Below, piece after piece: positions 26,183 to 36,789 of a DNA stretch of 64,000 nucleotides (positions are counted from its first letter, which is position 1; each line of letters starts with the position of its first letter). The position numbers and the translations under genes were made by a program. This DNA is from Candidatus Kuenenia stuttgartensis. Its GTDB lineage: Bacteria; Planctomycetota; Planctomycetia; Pirellulales; UBA1268. The stretch spans positions 1 through 64,000 of the forward strand of contig CAMBSN010000003.1 of assembly GCA_945870505.1 (NCBI GenBank), written 5' to 3'. The notes under the pieces were generated by a model. The model saw only the letters and a list, made by a program, of their open reading frames with translations. It was not told the DNA's origin and searched no databases.

Positions 26183-27208
26183 GTGAACACGGCGGGTGGG
26201 TGCTTCCGACCGCCGGGACGGGTACCCTACACGAAATCGTCACTCAGCCCCACGCGTGTTCGGCAGCCCCCGATGGTCCACTGGTCGACCGGCTTTCCAG
26301 GAGCAGAACTGGTCCTGATCGCGATGGCATTCGCGTGGGGGGCGATTCTCGGCAGTTTCGTCAATGTGGTGATTCACCGTGTGCCGCGGAGAGAGTCGGT
26401 CGTCACCCATGGGTCGCGGTGCCCGGCGTGCGGTGCCGCCATTCGCCCTCGCGACAACATTCCGATTCTCGGCTGGCTGCTCCTCGGGGGCCGCTGCCGC
26501 GACTGCGGAGCGACGATCTCTGCGGGCTACCCGGCAATCGAAGCCGGCTGCGGTGTGATCGCGGCGATCATCGCTACCGCCGAGCTTGCGGGCATGGGGT
26601 CGCCCCTGCTGGCTGCCACCCGACCGGGGATCGACCGACTGCTTTCCGGCGAGTGGCGGATCGCGTTGGCATGGGCGCTGCACACGGTGATCCCGGTGGC
26701 GATGCTGGCGTGGAGCCTCACGGCCTGCATGGCCACGGCCGTCGGTGAACGCCCCGCGGCGGGCGGCCACGGCGCCGATGGCTGCCATGCGGCCGCACCG
26801 CTGGTGGCCGTCGTGATTGCAACGGTGACGGCCGTCCCCTCGGTCGGTCCACCCGGCTTCTTCATCGACGGCGGTTCCCCGGGGAGCCTGCATGGTTGGC
26901 AGGCGGCCCTCGTGGCCTCCTGTCTGGGCGCGGTGGCGGGGAGACTCGCGGGAGCAATCACGGCTCTGCCGGGCGACCGCTGTGGCCTCGCGGCCTTCGG
27001 GGCGGCAGCCGGATGGCAGGCTGTAGTGGTTGCGATGGTGGTGACGACGGGCATGAGGCTGCTTCTCGCCCTGATGGGGCCTCAGGGACTGGTCGCGCGA
27101 GTGGCGGCCGCGGCTGCCCCCGCAGTCGCGTCCACGGGCTTCTTTGCGACCTGGACACTGCTCGCGCGAGCCTGGGCTGAGTGCTGGCAAAATCTGGTGC
27201 CGGGGTGA
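26183..27208 (+). CDS. Prepilin peptidase-like protein (A24 family N-terminal domain)
   Basis: AWGAILGSFVNVVIHRVPRRESVVTHGSRCPACGAAIRPRDNIPILGWLLLGGRCRDCGATISAGYPAIEA. Confidence 0.82.
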   Translation: MNTAGGCFRPPGRVPYTKSSLSPTRVRQPPMVHWSTGFPGAELVLIAMAFAWGAILGSFVNVVIHRVPRRESVVTHGSRCPACGAAIRPRDNIPILGWLLLGGRCRDCGATISAGYPAIEAGCGVIAAIIATAELAGMGSPLLAATRPGIDRLLSGEWRIALAWALHTVIPVAMLAWSLTACMATAVGERPAAGGHGADGCHAAAPLVAVVIATVTAVPSVGPPGFFIDGGSPGSLHGWQAALVASCLGAVAGRLAGAITALPGDRCGLAAFGAAAGWQAVVVAMVVTTGMRLLLALMGPQGLVARVAAAAAPAVASTGFFATWTLLARAWAECWQNLVPG

Positions 27209-27296
27209 TTTTTGCACCCCCCTGTTCCGGCCACATGATTTCGTGTCAAACGGTGTGTATAGTTGGAGCATTCCGCCGGGGCGCGACTGAAACCGT

Positions 27297-28508
27297 ATGT
27301 CTTTTCCTTCACCCATTCTGCCGGCGAATCGGTCGCCTCGTCCGCAGTCGACACCAGATGTCGCCGCACAGCAGGCGGCTGTCAACACGGCGGTCGAAGA
27401 CGAAGGCCTGCTTCAGGGGGCCATGCGGCGGGCTCGTGAGTTTGTGGCCGACATGCGGCTGCCCGAGCAGCGGCTACCGTGGATCTTGGTCGGCGTCCTC
27501 TTGGCGCTGCTCTTCTACAGCTACTGGCCAAGCCTCGTGCAGTTGCCATCGTTCTGGGACAACCCGCAGTACCAGCACGGCTGGATCGTGCCGGTGTTCA
27601 CCTGCCTCCTGCTCTTCTGGTGGCGAAAACCGGTGGGGCCGGTCACGCCGACGGCGCGTGCCGCGGGCATCGGCCTGCTGGTGGCGAGCTTCGCGCTGCG
27701 GCTGTTCTGCGCGAGTTATCGCATCGTGACGATCGACATGTACACGTTTGTGCCGGCGGTGATGGGCGTGTTTCTGCTGGCCGGTGGCTGGAGCATGTTC
27801 CGCTGGTCCTGGGCTCCGCTCGCCAGCCTGATTTTCATGTACCCGCTGCCCGACGAAGCAACCCGCTACCTCTTGGGGCCGTTGCAGACTGTGGCGACTA
27901 TCGTCAGCACCTACACCTTGCAGACGATCGGGCTTGATGCGTACCGCGACGGTAATCGGATCATCCTTGGCGATGGCCAAGTCCTTGGCGTGGTCGATGC
28001 CTGCAGCGGCCTGAAGATGCTCACGATCTTCGTCTGGTTGGCGGCCATGCTCATGCTGGTTGGTGGTCTCGAGTGGTGGGAGAACGTGGCGATCGCGGCG
28101 AGCGCGATCCCGATCGCCCTGGTCTGCAATGCCTTCCGAATCACCACGGTGGGTGTGATGTACAACTACAAGATGTCGATCGCCGAGCACTTCCACGATA
28201 GCACTCCAGCGGCGATGCTGATGATGCTCCTGGCCGTAGGTTTCCTCGTCTTGGAGATGAAGATCCTCTCGTACCTCGTGGTTACGGAGGATCTCACGCC
28301 GACGATGATGGCATCGGGTCAGCGACCGTCCCCGCCGCTGAGCAACCGAGCGGGCCCGGCCGTCCAGCCACTGGCGGCGGCACCGCGGCCGATGACGCCC
28401 GCCGCAGCGGCCCGGCAATCGGGTGCGTTTCCCTCGATTCCATCCGGAAATAGTGCGGAGTCGAGGCCGAACTTGCCGCCGCGTGATGGCGACAAAAATT
28501 TGGGGTAA
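27297..28508 (+). CDS. Exosortase (planctomycete type, possibly XrtU)
   Basis: DACSGLKML (Cys), IALVCNAFRITTVG (Arg), AEHFHDSTPAAML (His), about 8 TM segments; followed by EpsI-like gene. Confidence 0.85.
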   Translation: MSFPSPILPANRSPRPQSTPDVAAQQAAVNTAVEDEGLLQGAMRRAREFVADMRLPEQRLPWILVGVLLALLFYSYWPSLVQLPSFWDNPQYQHGWIVPVFTCLLLFWWRKPVGPVTPTARAAGIGLLVASFALRLFCASYRIVTIDMYTFVPAVMGVFLLAGGWSMFRWSWAPLASLIFMYPLPDEATRYLLGPLQTVATIVSTYTLQTIGLDAYRDGNRIILGDGQVLGVVDACSGLKMLTIFVWLAAMLMLVGGLEWWENVAIAASAIPIALVCNAFRITTVGVMYNYKMSIAEHFHDSTPAAMLMMLLAVGFLVLEMKILSYLVVTEDLTPTMMASGQRPSPPLSNRAGPAVQPLAAAPRPMTPAAAARQSGAFPSIPSGNSAESRPNLPPRDGDKNLG

Positions 28509-28588
28509 ACTTAAGGTATCTTCAGTTGGGCCGAAGCGCTGCGAGTCTTCGGTCGATGGGCCGTGTAGTCCGTGAATAGTTAAAACAC

Positions 28589-30841
28589 ATGAGCGAGTCC
28601 GGTACACCCATGGACGGATCGTCTTCCGCGGCAACGGCTACCGCTGGTTCGGGTGCCGGTATGCTTGCGCCGATCCGCGACACGGTGCTGTCACCGCTGG
28701 GCGCGCCATCGTCCGCGGGGCCGTATGCCGGAATCGCCGACCCGCTCTCGGGCGGCATCGACTACCGGCGGGTGTGGCATGCATTCCGCCGCCGCTGGCT
28801 GCCGGCGACCGCACTGGCGCTCACGCTCGGCACCCTCGCCGGCATCCTCACCTTTCTTTTCCTGCCCCGCGGCTACGAGGCCGTGGCGTGGCTTCGCGTC
28901 CGCGACAAGTCGGGCATGTTCGGCGTCGGCGGCGGCCGCGATAACGCGGAATACGAAGCCTACCGGAAGACGCAGGTGCAACTCATCAAGAGTCCTTTCG
29001 TGCTCACCTCTGCCATTCGCCGCCCGGGTATCTCCGGGCTTTCGATACTGACCGACGAGGATGATCCCGTCGGCTATTTGGTGCGCAACGTGCAGGTTTC
29101 GGCTCCGATGGAGTCGGAAGTCGTGCAGGTTCGCATGCGCAGCGAAAATGCCAAAGAGGTGACCCAAGTCGTCAACGCGGTTACGAACGCCTACCTCACA
29201 GACGTCGTCAACAAGGAGAAGTCGGAACGTCTCCAGCGACGCGATAACCTGGAGCGGAAGTACAAGGAAAACATGGCCGAGGTACGGGCCAGCCTCGAGA
29301 CCTACAACAATCTCGCCAAGTCCCTCGGCACCGCCGACAGCGCCGAGGTCGCCACGCAGAGGAGCCTTCTGCTCGATCACTTGGGCACGCTCCGGGCTCA
29401 ACTCAACCAGACGCAGCGCGATCTGACTCTCATCGACGCCGAACTGGCGATCATGGATGCCAAGGATCGCGGCGAGATTTCGCTCGAGCAGTCGGTTCCG
29501 GAGGAGACGGTCGACGCGTTGCTGCTCCGCGATCCCGAGTTTGCCGAACTCCGGGAGCGGCTGTCGGGCATCGAGGAGTCGATGGCCTATCAGGGCGAGC
29601 GAAGCGCCCGGGGTGGCAACGATCCGGCGGTGAGGCGGCTCGAGGCGATGCGCGACGCGATGGTCAAGCGACTCGAAGATCGCAAGGAAGACCTCCGCCC
29701 GCAAGTTGTGGCCCAACTCTCCATGGATTCGTCTGCCCGCCGCACCGGCGCCGCGGCCGAGAGCCCCGTGGTCCTGCGGATGCGACGGGAAATCCTCTCG
29801 CAACAACTCGAGCAGACGACGAAGGATTTCGACCGGGTCGCCACCGAGGTGAAGGCCCTCGGAGCTGCCAATGCGGACCTGATGGCCCGCAAGCAAGAGA
29901 TCGAGCAGCTCATGAAGGTCACTGACCAGATGGGTGTGCAGCTCAACGCGACCGAGATTGACGTGAACATGCCAAACCGCGTGGAGCTCATCGAAGAGGC
30001 AAGCGTGCCCGAGGGTAGCGACGATCTGTTTCGCACGATGCTTTCAAGCCTCGCGGCACTCGCCGGCCTTGTGCTAGGCGGCGGCACCGTTGTGCTCTTC
30101 GAGTATCTCCGAGACCGGCTCAGCGTCCCCGAGGAGGTCTCCCAGCGGGTCGGCCTGCGGGTGATCGGCACGCTGCCACGGATTTCGCGTTCGCGGCGTC
30201 GGCCGAACGACGGGCACGTGGCGGAGTGCGTCGATGGCATCCGTGCCGTCGTCAGCCAGACCGGCCGCGAGTCTCCGAAGGTGATTCTCGTCACCAGTGC
30301 TGTCGAGCACGAAGGCAAGACCACTTTCGCGGCCCAACTCGCCGCGAGCCTCGCCCGGTCAGGCAAGCGCACCCTGCTGCTCGACGGCGACCTGCGTCAT
30401 CCGAACGTCCATCTTGCCCTCGGCCTCGATCTTCGGGCGGGCCTGCCGGAACTGCTTCGCGGCGAGATTTCGGCTGATGAGGCGGTGCAGCCCACTTCCA
30501 TCGACGGCCTGTTCGCGGTCACCGGCGGGGCGTGCGACTACGCAGCAATCACCGCACTCTCCCGCCCCGAGTCGGCGGCCATCATCAAGGGCTTTCGCGA
30601 GTCGTTCGACCACATCGTGATCGATGCCGGTCCGGTGCTTGCGTTTGCCGACGTGCTTCTCCTCGGCCAGCTCAGCGATATCGCCATTGTGGCAACGATG
30701 CGGGATGTGAGCCGTGTGCCGCAGGTGAACAGTGCCGTCGATCGGCTCCGCTCGGTCGGCATTCGCGTTCTCGGCACGGTGGTCAATGGGGTGTCCGACT
30801 CCGCTCCTCGGCGACTCTACGCGTCGCCCGCTCCGGTCTGA
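28589..30841 (+). CDS. Wzz-type polysaccharide co-polymerase fused to BY-kinase (CapB/Wzc-like)
   Basis: Wzz coiled-coil region; VILVTSAVEHEGKTTFAAQLAASLARSGKRTLLLDGDLRHPNVH; HIVIDAGPVLAFAD. Confidence 0.88.
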   Translation: MSESGTPMDGSSSAATATAGSGAGMLAPIRDTVLSPLGAPSSAGPYAGIADPLSGGIDYRRVWHAFRRRWLPATALALTLGTLAGILTFLFLPRGYEAVAWLRVRDKSGMFGVGGGRDNAEYEAYRKTQVQLIKSPFVLTSAIRRPGISGLSILTDEDDPVGYLVRNVQVSAPMESEVVQVRMRSENAKEVTQVVNAVTNAYLTDVVNKEKSERLQRRDNLERKYKENMAEVRASLETYNNLAKSLGTADSAEVATQRSLLLDHLGTLRAQLNQTQRDLTLIDAELAIMDAKDRGEISLEQSVPEETVDALLLRDPEFAELRERLSGIEESMAYQGERSARGGNDPAVRRLEAMRDAMVKRLEDRKEDLRPQVVAQLSMDSSARRTGAAAESPVVLRMRREILSQQLEQTTKDFDRVATEVKALGAANADLMARKQEIEQLMKVTDQMGVQLNATEIDVNMPNRVELIEEASVPEGSDDLFRTMLSSLAALAGLVLGGGTVVLFEYLRDRLSVPEEVSQRVGLRVIGTLPRISRSRRRPNDGHVAECVDGIRAVVSQTGRESPKVILVTSAVEHEGKTTFAAQLAASLARSGKRTLLLDGDLRHPNVHLALGLDLRAGLPELLRGEISADEAVQPTSIDGLFAVTGGACDYAAITALSRPESAAIIKGFRESFDHIVIDAGPVLAFADVLLLGQLSDIAIVATMRDVSRVPQVNSAVDRLRSVGIRVLGTVVNGVSDSAPRRLYASPAPV

Positions 30842-30894
30842 TCGTCGCCTTGCCGAGGGGTGCCGAATCCCCTGCCCCAGGAACCTGAATCGCC

Positions 30895-31746
30895 ATGAAG
30901 TCTTCGGCTTCGGGAATGCTCACGCTGGCAGGCACGGTGGCGCTTGTGCTTGGCGTCACAGTCGCCCAGGGTTTTCTGACGGAGCGATGGAAAGACAAGA
31001 GCGTCTCCAAGGATCTCCAGGAGGCCGCCAAGCTCCTCGAGGAGCGATTCCCCAAGTCGTTCGGTGGCTGGGAACTCGAACGGGAACTCGAGGCAGATCC
31101 GAAGGAACTTGAGCGGGCCGGAGCGGTGGGCCACATCTCGCGGCTCTACCGCAACTCTCGTTCGAAGGCACGGGTCTCAGCCTTCGTCGTCTGTGCCCGT
31201 CCACACGACGCCTCCGGCCACACTCCCGACCGCTGCTATCCCGGTGCCGGATTCGAGATTGGCGAGGCGGAGCACCGCCAGAAGATGCAGCTCTCGGACG
31301 GTCGCGAGGCGGAAACCTTTACCGGCACGTTCCGCAAAACCGGGCAGACGCTTCGCATCTTCTGGACGTACGGCATCCGCGACGAGGCCGAGATCGACAA
31401 GGAGAATGTGACGGCCCGCCGCAACTGGATTGCGCCGCAGATCGCCCGCATCGCGCTCGTGCATGAGCCCGCCGTCTACAAGCTCTACGCCATCGTTGAC
31501 GAGACGCGGCTCACCAGTTCGCAGGCGATGGTGGAGTGCGAGGATTTCATCTCCCAACTCCTGCCCCTGCTGGACACGGCGATTGCCGGCACTGAGGCCG
31601 AATCGCCGGCTGCCAGCCCAGCGGCCGAGGACGACCAGCCGGAGAAGCCCGCCGCCCGTGCACCAGAGTCTGCCGCGGGGGCTGAGACCGCTGCCCCGGG
31701 CGGGTTTATCCCGTTGACCCTTGGGGTCTGCCGCTGTCGCGGATAA
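30895..31746 (+). CDS. EpsI-like exosortase-associated protein
   Basis: Single N-terminal [38 protein letters not shown]...[24 protein letters not shown]. Confidence 0.75.
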   Translation: MKSSASGMLTLAGTVALVLGVTVAQGFLTERWKDKSVSKDLQEAAKLLEERFPKSFGGWELERELEADPKELERAGAVGHISRLYRNSRSKARVSAFVVCARPHDASGHTPDRCYPGAGFEIGEAEHRQKMQLSDGREAETFTGTFRKTGQTLRIFWTYGIRDEAEIDKENVTARRNWIAPQIARIALVHEPAVYKLYAIVDETRLTSSQAMVECEDFISQLLPLLDTAIAGTEAESPAASPAAEDDQPEKPAARAPESAAGAETAAPGGFIPLTLGVCRCRG

Positions 31747-31805
31747 CCTCTCTGGCTCGCGGCCCGCGCTGGATAGGGCGGACATCACCCGGGAGTGAGA
31801 ATGAC

Positions 31806-32858
<1,053 letters not shown>

Positions 32859-32862
32859 CCTC

Positions 32863-33834
32863 ATGGCAACGGCAGGATCACGCCTCATGATGAATCTTGC
32901 GAGCCAGCGGATCGTCGTCACCGGCGGAGCAGGCTTCCTCGGAAAGGCCGTGACCCGCGTGCTCCGTGACCGGGGCGTGCCCGACGCAAGTATCGTCGTG
33001 CCCCGCCGCCGTGACTTCGACCTTACGGTCGAGGCTGACGTTGCCCGGCTCTATGAGGTAGCCCAGCCAGATGTGGTGATCCACCTCGCGGCGGAGGTGG
33101 GGGGCATCGGAGCCAACATGGCCCACCCCGGAAGGTTTTTCTACGCCAACATGGCGATGGGCCTCCACCTCGTGGAGCACGCCCGCCGCGTCGGCCTGAG
33201 GAAGTTCGTCCACACGGGTACCGTCTGCGCGTACCCCAAGCACTGCCCCGTCCCGTTCCAAGAGGACGATATCTGGAACGGCTACCCGGAGGAGACGAAC
33301 GCCCCCTACGGTGTCGCCAAGAAGGCCATCTTCGTGATGCTCGACGGCTACCGCCGTGAGTACGGCCTCGCCAGCGCCGTGGCCTTGCCGGTGAACCTCT
33401 ATGGCCCCGCTGACAACTTTGATCCGGCGTCAAGCCACGTGATCCCGGCCTTAATCCGCAAGTGCGAGGAAGCCCGGTTGGCCGGAGCCCCGGAGGTGGT
33501 CTGCTGGGGCACGGGATCGGCGACCCGGGAGTTCCTCTATGTCGATGACGCCGCGGAGGGAATCGTCCGTGCCGCGGAGGTGATGGACGAACCCGTGCCA
33601 ATCAACCTCGGCGGCGGCATCGAGATCGCGATCCGCGACCTGATGACAAAGATCGCCGCGGCTTGCGATTATCGAGGCCGGGTCGTGTGGGACACCACGA
33701 AGCCCGACGGCCAGCCCCGCCGCGGCCTCGACATCTCTCGCGCCAAGTCGCTCCTGGGGTGGGCGCCGAAGCAGGAATTCGACGCCGGCCTGAAGGCCAC
33801 CGTCGAGTGGTGGCGGGTCCACGGCCGGTCCTGA
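32863..33834 (+). CDS. fcl: GDP-L-fucose synthase
   Basis: IVVTGGAGFLGKAVTRVL; HLAAEVGGIGANMAHPGRFFYANMAMG; NLYGPADNFDPASSHVIPALIRK; start may be internal (MMNLASQRIVVTGG). Confidence 0.95.
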   Translation: MATAGSRLMMNLASQRIVVTGGAGFLGKAVTRVLRDRGVPDASIVVPRRRDFDLTVEADVARLYEVAQPDVVIHLAAEVGGIGANMAHPGRFFYANMAMGLHLVEHARRVGLRKFVHTGTVCAYPKHCPVPFQEDDIWNGYPEETNAPYGVAKKAIFVMLDGYRREYGLASAVALPVNLYGPADNFDPASSHVIPALIRKCEEARLAGAPEVVCWGTGSATREFLYVDDAAEGIVRAAEVMDEPVPINLGGGIEIAIRDLMTKIAAACDYRGRVVWDTTKPDGQPRRGLDISRAKSLLGWAPKQEFDAGLKATVEWWRVHGRS

Positions 33835-33858
33835 CTCGGAGCGGACGTGCTGCGTGCA

Positions 33859-33884
33859 CGCCTCACACCGTCAGGCGTGAGGCG
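33859..33884. terminator. Hairpin between convergent fcl and uvrD/pcrA (putative bidirectional terminator)
   Basis: CGCCTCAC (33859-33866) / GTGAGGCG (33877-33884), in the gap between two convergent stop codons. Confidence 0.5.
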
Positions 33885-33902
33885 CATCGAAGCGGGACCG
33901 CA

Positions 33903-36323
33903 TCACTCCCCAACGGGTTCGAGGGCGCCATGGCCGAGGATGAACTTCCTCGTGCCGGCCGGGCCATCGAAGATCACCGTACCGATCGATCGTGGGCCGC
34001 TGCCGCTGATCCCGGCGATCACGCCCTCGCCGTATTCGGCGTGTCGCACCCGCTGCCCCTTCGCATACTCGCGCCGCGGCTTTCCTTCGCCGGCCATCCG
34101 CAGCGCCAGATCGGTGGCCCGCTCGATCGCCGCCTCGAAGCCCCGCCGCCGTCGTGGCGACGGTGGGGGCGGCAGCGACTCATCCTGCGAATCGTCGAGG
34201 TCGACCGTAAGACCGTCGCGACGCACCGCTGAGGTCCGCGGCCGCGGTTCGTTCTGCACGACATCTTCGAAGTCCTCAGCTTGCCGTGCCGCAGCGTCGC
34301 CGAAGGGATCGAAGTCGGCATCCCGCGGCGCCTCAGTGCCCACGACCACCGTTTCGGAACCCTGCATTTCGGCGAGAAACAGACTCGGTGCCGAGATTCG
34401 CCGCGTGCCACGGTAGTCCCGCATTCGGGCACAGCTGGCGTGCACCTCCTCGCGGCCCCGCGTGATCCCTACGAACACGAGCCGCCGCTCCTCCTCGAGG
34501 TGCTCCGGACGGTCGAGGCTCCGTTCGTGCGGAAGGATGCCGTCCTCCATGGCAACGAGATACACGACCGGAAACTCCAGCCCCTTGGCGGCGTGGAGTG
34601 TCATCAGCGCCACGCGGTCGGCCGAGGCGTCCCAGGCATCGGCATCGGCGACGAGGGCCGTCGTCTCGAGGAATCCGCCAAGCGGATCGACGGCCTCCGG
34701 ATCGGCCGCGGCCGCCGTGAAACCATCGTCGAACTGACGGGCCGCGGTCACGAGTTCCTCCACGTTGGAGAGCCGGTCCTGCCCCTCTTCATCCTCGTCC
34801 TGCTCATCCGCGAGCATCGCGCGGTAGCCCGTGCGCTCGAGCACCGTCTCGAGGATCGCGGCAACCGACGATTCCTTACCGGCCGCGGCCGCCAGCTCAG
34901 CCACGAGCCGCGCAAACCCGGCAAACGCGGTCGCCGCCCGCTTCGGCATCCCGGGAATCGCCGCGGCGCTCGCCACTGCGTCGAGTCGCGTAGCCCCGTG
35001 GTCCTCAGCCCAGGCTGCGAGCCGGTCGAGCGACTGACGGCCGATCCCGCGAGGTGGCACGTTGACGACGCGCAGGAGAGCCTCGTCATCCCGCGGGTTG
35101 CGGAGTAATCGTAGCCACGCGACCACGTCGCGGATCTCGCGTCGCTTGAAGAACTCGAGGCCGCGAACGAGCTGGTAGGAAACGCCCCGGGTCCGCAGGG
35201 CGATTTCGAACGAGCGGGAGAGCGCGTTGGCGCGGAAGAGAATCGCGAAATCCCGCGGCGCCCGGCGGCCTGCGAGCACGGCGGCGGTGATCTCTGAAGC
35301 AATTCGCTCAGCCTCCTCAAGGCCTGAGCCATCGAGCACAATTCGCACCGGCTCGCCGGGCCCCGCCGTGGTGACGAGTCGCTTGTGCTTCCGCTTGGAG
35401 TTGTGAGCGATCAGCCGATCGGCCGTCCCCAGGATGTTCGCCGTGCTGCGGTAATTGTCCTCCAGCTTGACGACCGTCGCAGTGGGATAGTCCCGCTCGA
35501 ACTCGAGGATGTTGCGAATGCTCGCGCCCCGCCATCCGTAGATCGCCTGATCGGGATCGCCGGTCACGGCAAGGTGCGGGTGGTCGATCGACAGGCCACG
35601 GAGGATCGCGTACTGAACGGCGTTGGTGTCCTGATATTCGTCCACGAGGATGAAGCGGTGCCGGGCGTCGAGTTCACGGCGGAGGTCGGGATTCTCCGCG
35701 AGAACAGTGGCCACGTGCACGAGCAGATCATCGAAGTCGACCGCATTGGCCCGCACGAGCATCTGCTGATAGACCGGCCAGACCCGCAGCGCCAGATCAT
35801 CGGCGGGCTTTCCCCAGCGGGGTTCGAACGTGGTCGGCGTGAGCAGGTCGTTCTTCGCCCGTGAGATGACCCCGGCGATGCGGTCGACCGGCGTGTGGGT
35901 GGCGGCGAGGCCGAGTGATTTCACGGCTCGCTTGAGCGTGGCGGCCGCATCGTCGGGGTCGAGGATCGAGTAGTCACTCGTCAGCCCCACGAGCCGGGCG
36001 TGGCGGCGGATCAGTCGGGCAGCGAAGCGGTGGAACGTGCCCATCTCAACCGGCTGCGGCCCCACGAGGTCGGTCACCCGGTGCCGCATTTCGCTGGCCG
36101 CCTTGTTGGTGAAGGTCAGGGCCACGATCCGCTCGGGTGGCACCCCCTCCGCAATCAGGTGGCCGATCCGTTGCGTGACCACGCGGGTCTTGCCGCTGCC
36201 AGGGCCTGCTAGCACAAGCAGCGGGCCCTCGACGTGGCTGGCAGCACGCCGCTGGGACTCGTTCAGGGAGGCAAAAGATGATGCTGGCACGGGTCTAGGA
36301 CGGAAAAACCTGGCACTGGGCAA
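33903..36323 (-). CDS. UvrD/PcrA-type ATP-dependent DNA helicase
   Basis: LNESQRRAASHVEGPLLVLAGPGSGKTRVVTQRI; IVALTFTNKAASEM; ILVDEYQDTNAVQY; GDPDQAIYGWRGA; LMTLHAAKGLEFPVVYLV. Confidence 0.96.
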   Translation of the reverse strand: MPSARFFRPRPVPASSFASLNESQRRAASHVEGPLLVLAGPGSGKTRVVTQRIGHLIAEGVPPERIVALTFTNKAASEMRHRVTDLVGPQPVEMGTFHRFAARLIRRHARLVGLTSDYSILDPDDAAATLKRAVKSLGLAATHTPVDRIAGVISRAKNDLLTPTTFEPRWGKPADDLALRVWPVYQQMLVRANAVDFDDLLVHVATVLAENPDLRRELDARHRFILVDEYQDTNAVQYAILRGLSIDHPHLAVTGDPDQAIYGWRGASIRNILEFERDYPTATVVKLEDNYRSTANILGTADRLIAHNSKRKHKRLVTTAGPGEPVRIVLDGSGLEEAERIASEITAAVLAGRRAPRDFAILFRANALSRSFEIALRTRGVSYQLVRGLEFFKRREIRDVVAWLRLLRNPRDDEALLRVVNVPPRGIGRQSLDRLAAWAEDHGATRLDAVASAAAIPGMPKRAATAFAGFARLVAELAAAAGKESSVAAILETVLERTGYRAMLADEQDEDEEGQDRLSNVEELVTAARQFDDGFTAAAADPEAVDPLGGFLETTALVADADAWDASADRVALMTLHAAKGLEFPVVYLVAMEDGILPHERSLDRPEHLEEERRLVFVGITRGREEVHASCARMRDYRGTRRISAPSLFLAEMQGSETVVVGTEAPRDADFDPFGDAAARQAEDFEDVVQNEPRPRTSAVRRDGLTVDLDDSQDESLPPPPSPRRRRGFEAAIERATDLALRMAGEGKPRREYAKGQRVRHAEYGEGVIAGISGSGPRSIGTVIFDGPAGTRKFILGHGALEPVGE

Positions 36324-36453
36324 GGCGAGCGCGGGTGGTCTCGCCGAAGCGATGTAGTCGATTCAAAGCCGATTGGAGTATATTCATCGCTTGCTCGCTG
36401 GGCCTCACGCCCGGGCGGCCACACATTACCTCGATTCGCACGGGAGGGACCCC

Positions 36454-36756
36454 ATGCCGCGAGTGCCATACAAAAACCTGATGCAGTCCGATGAAATGGC
36501 GGAGAAGCTCGAAATGAGCACGGCCGAGATCGGCCTCTCTGTTCGCACCACCAACTGCCTCGAGGAGAAGGGCATCTTCACGGTCCACGACCTGCTCAAC
36601 TGCACACGGGCCGATCTGCTGTCGATCTCGAACTTCGGCGAGAAGACGCTCGAGGAGGTCTACAAGTCTCTCGAGAAGATCGGTTTTTTCCGTGTGCAGT
36701 CATCCTCGGGCGAGTTGGCCGTACGGCAGCCGGAGGCGGCGGCCCGCTGCTCCTGA
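36454..36756 (+). CDS. Free-standing RNA polymerase alpha C-terminal domain-like protein
   Basis: EIGLSVRTTNCLEEKGIFTVHDLLNCTRADLLSISNFGEKTLEEVYKSLEKIGF; start ATG 36454. Confidence 0.82.
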   Translation: MPRVPYKNLMQSDEMAEKLEMSTAEIGLSVRTTNCLEEKGIFTVHDLLNCTRADLLSISNFGEKTLEEVYKSLEKIGFFRVQSSSGELAVRQPEAAARCS

Positions 36757-36789
36757 CCGGCTCCTGCCGAGGCGGCGAGGAGTTCACTG

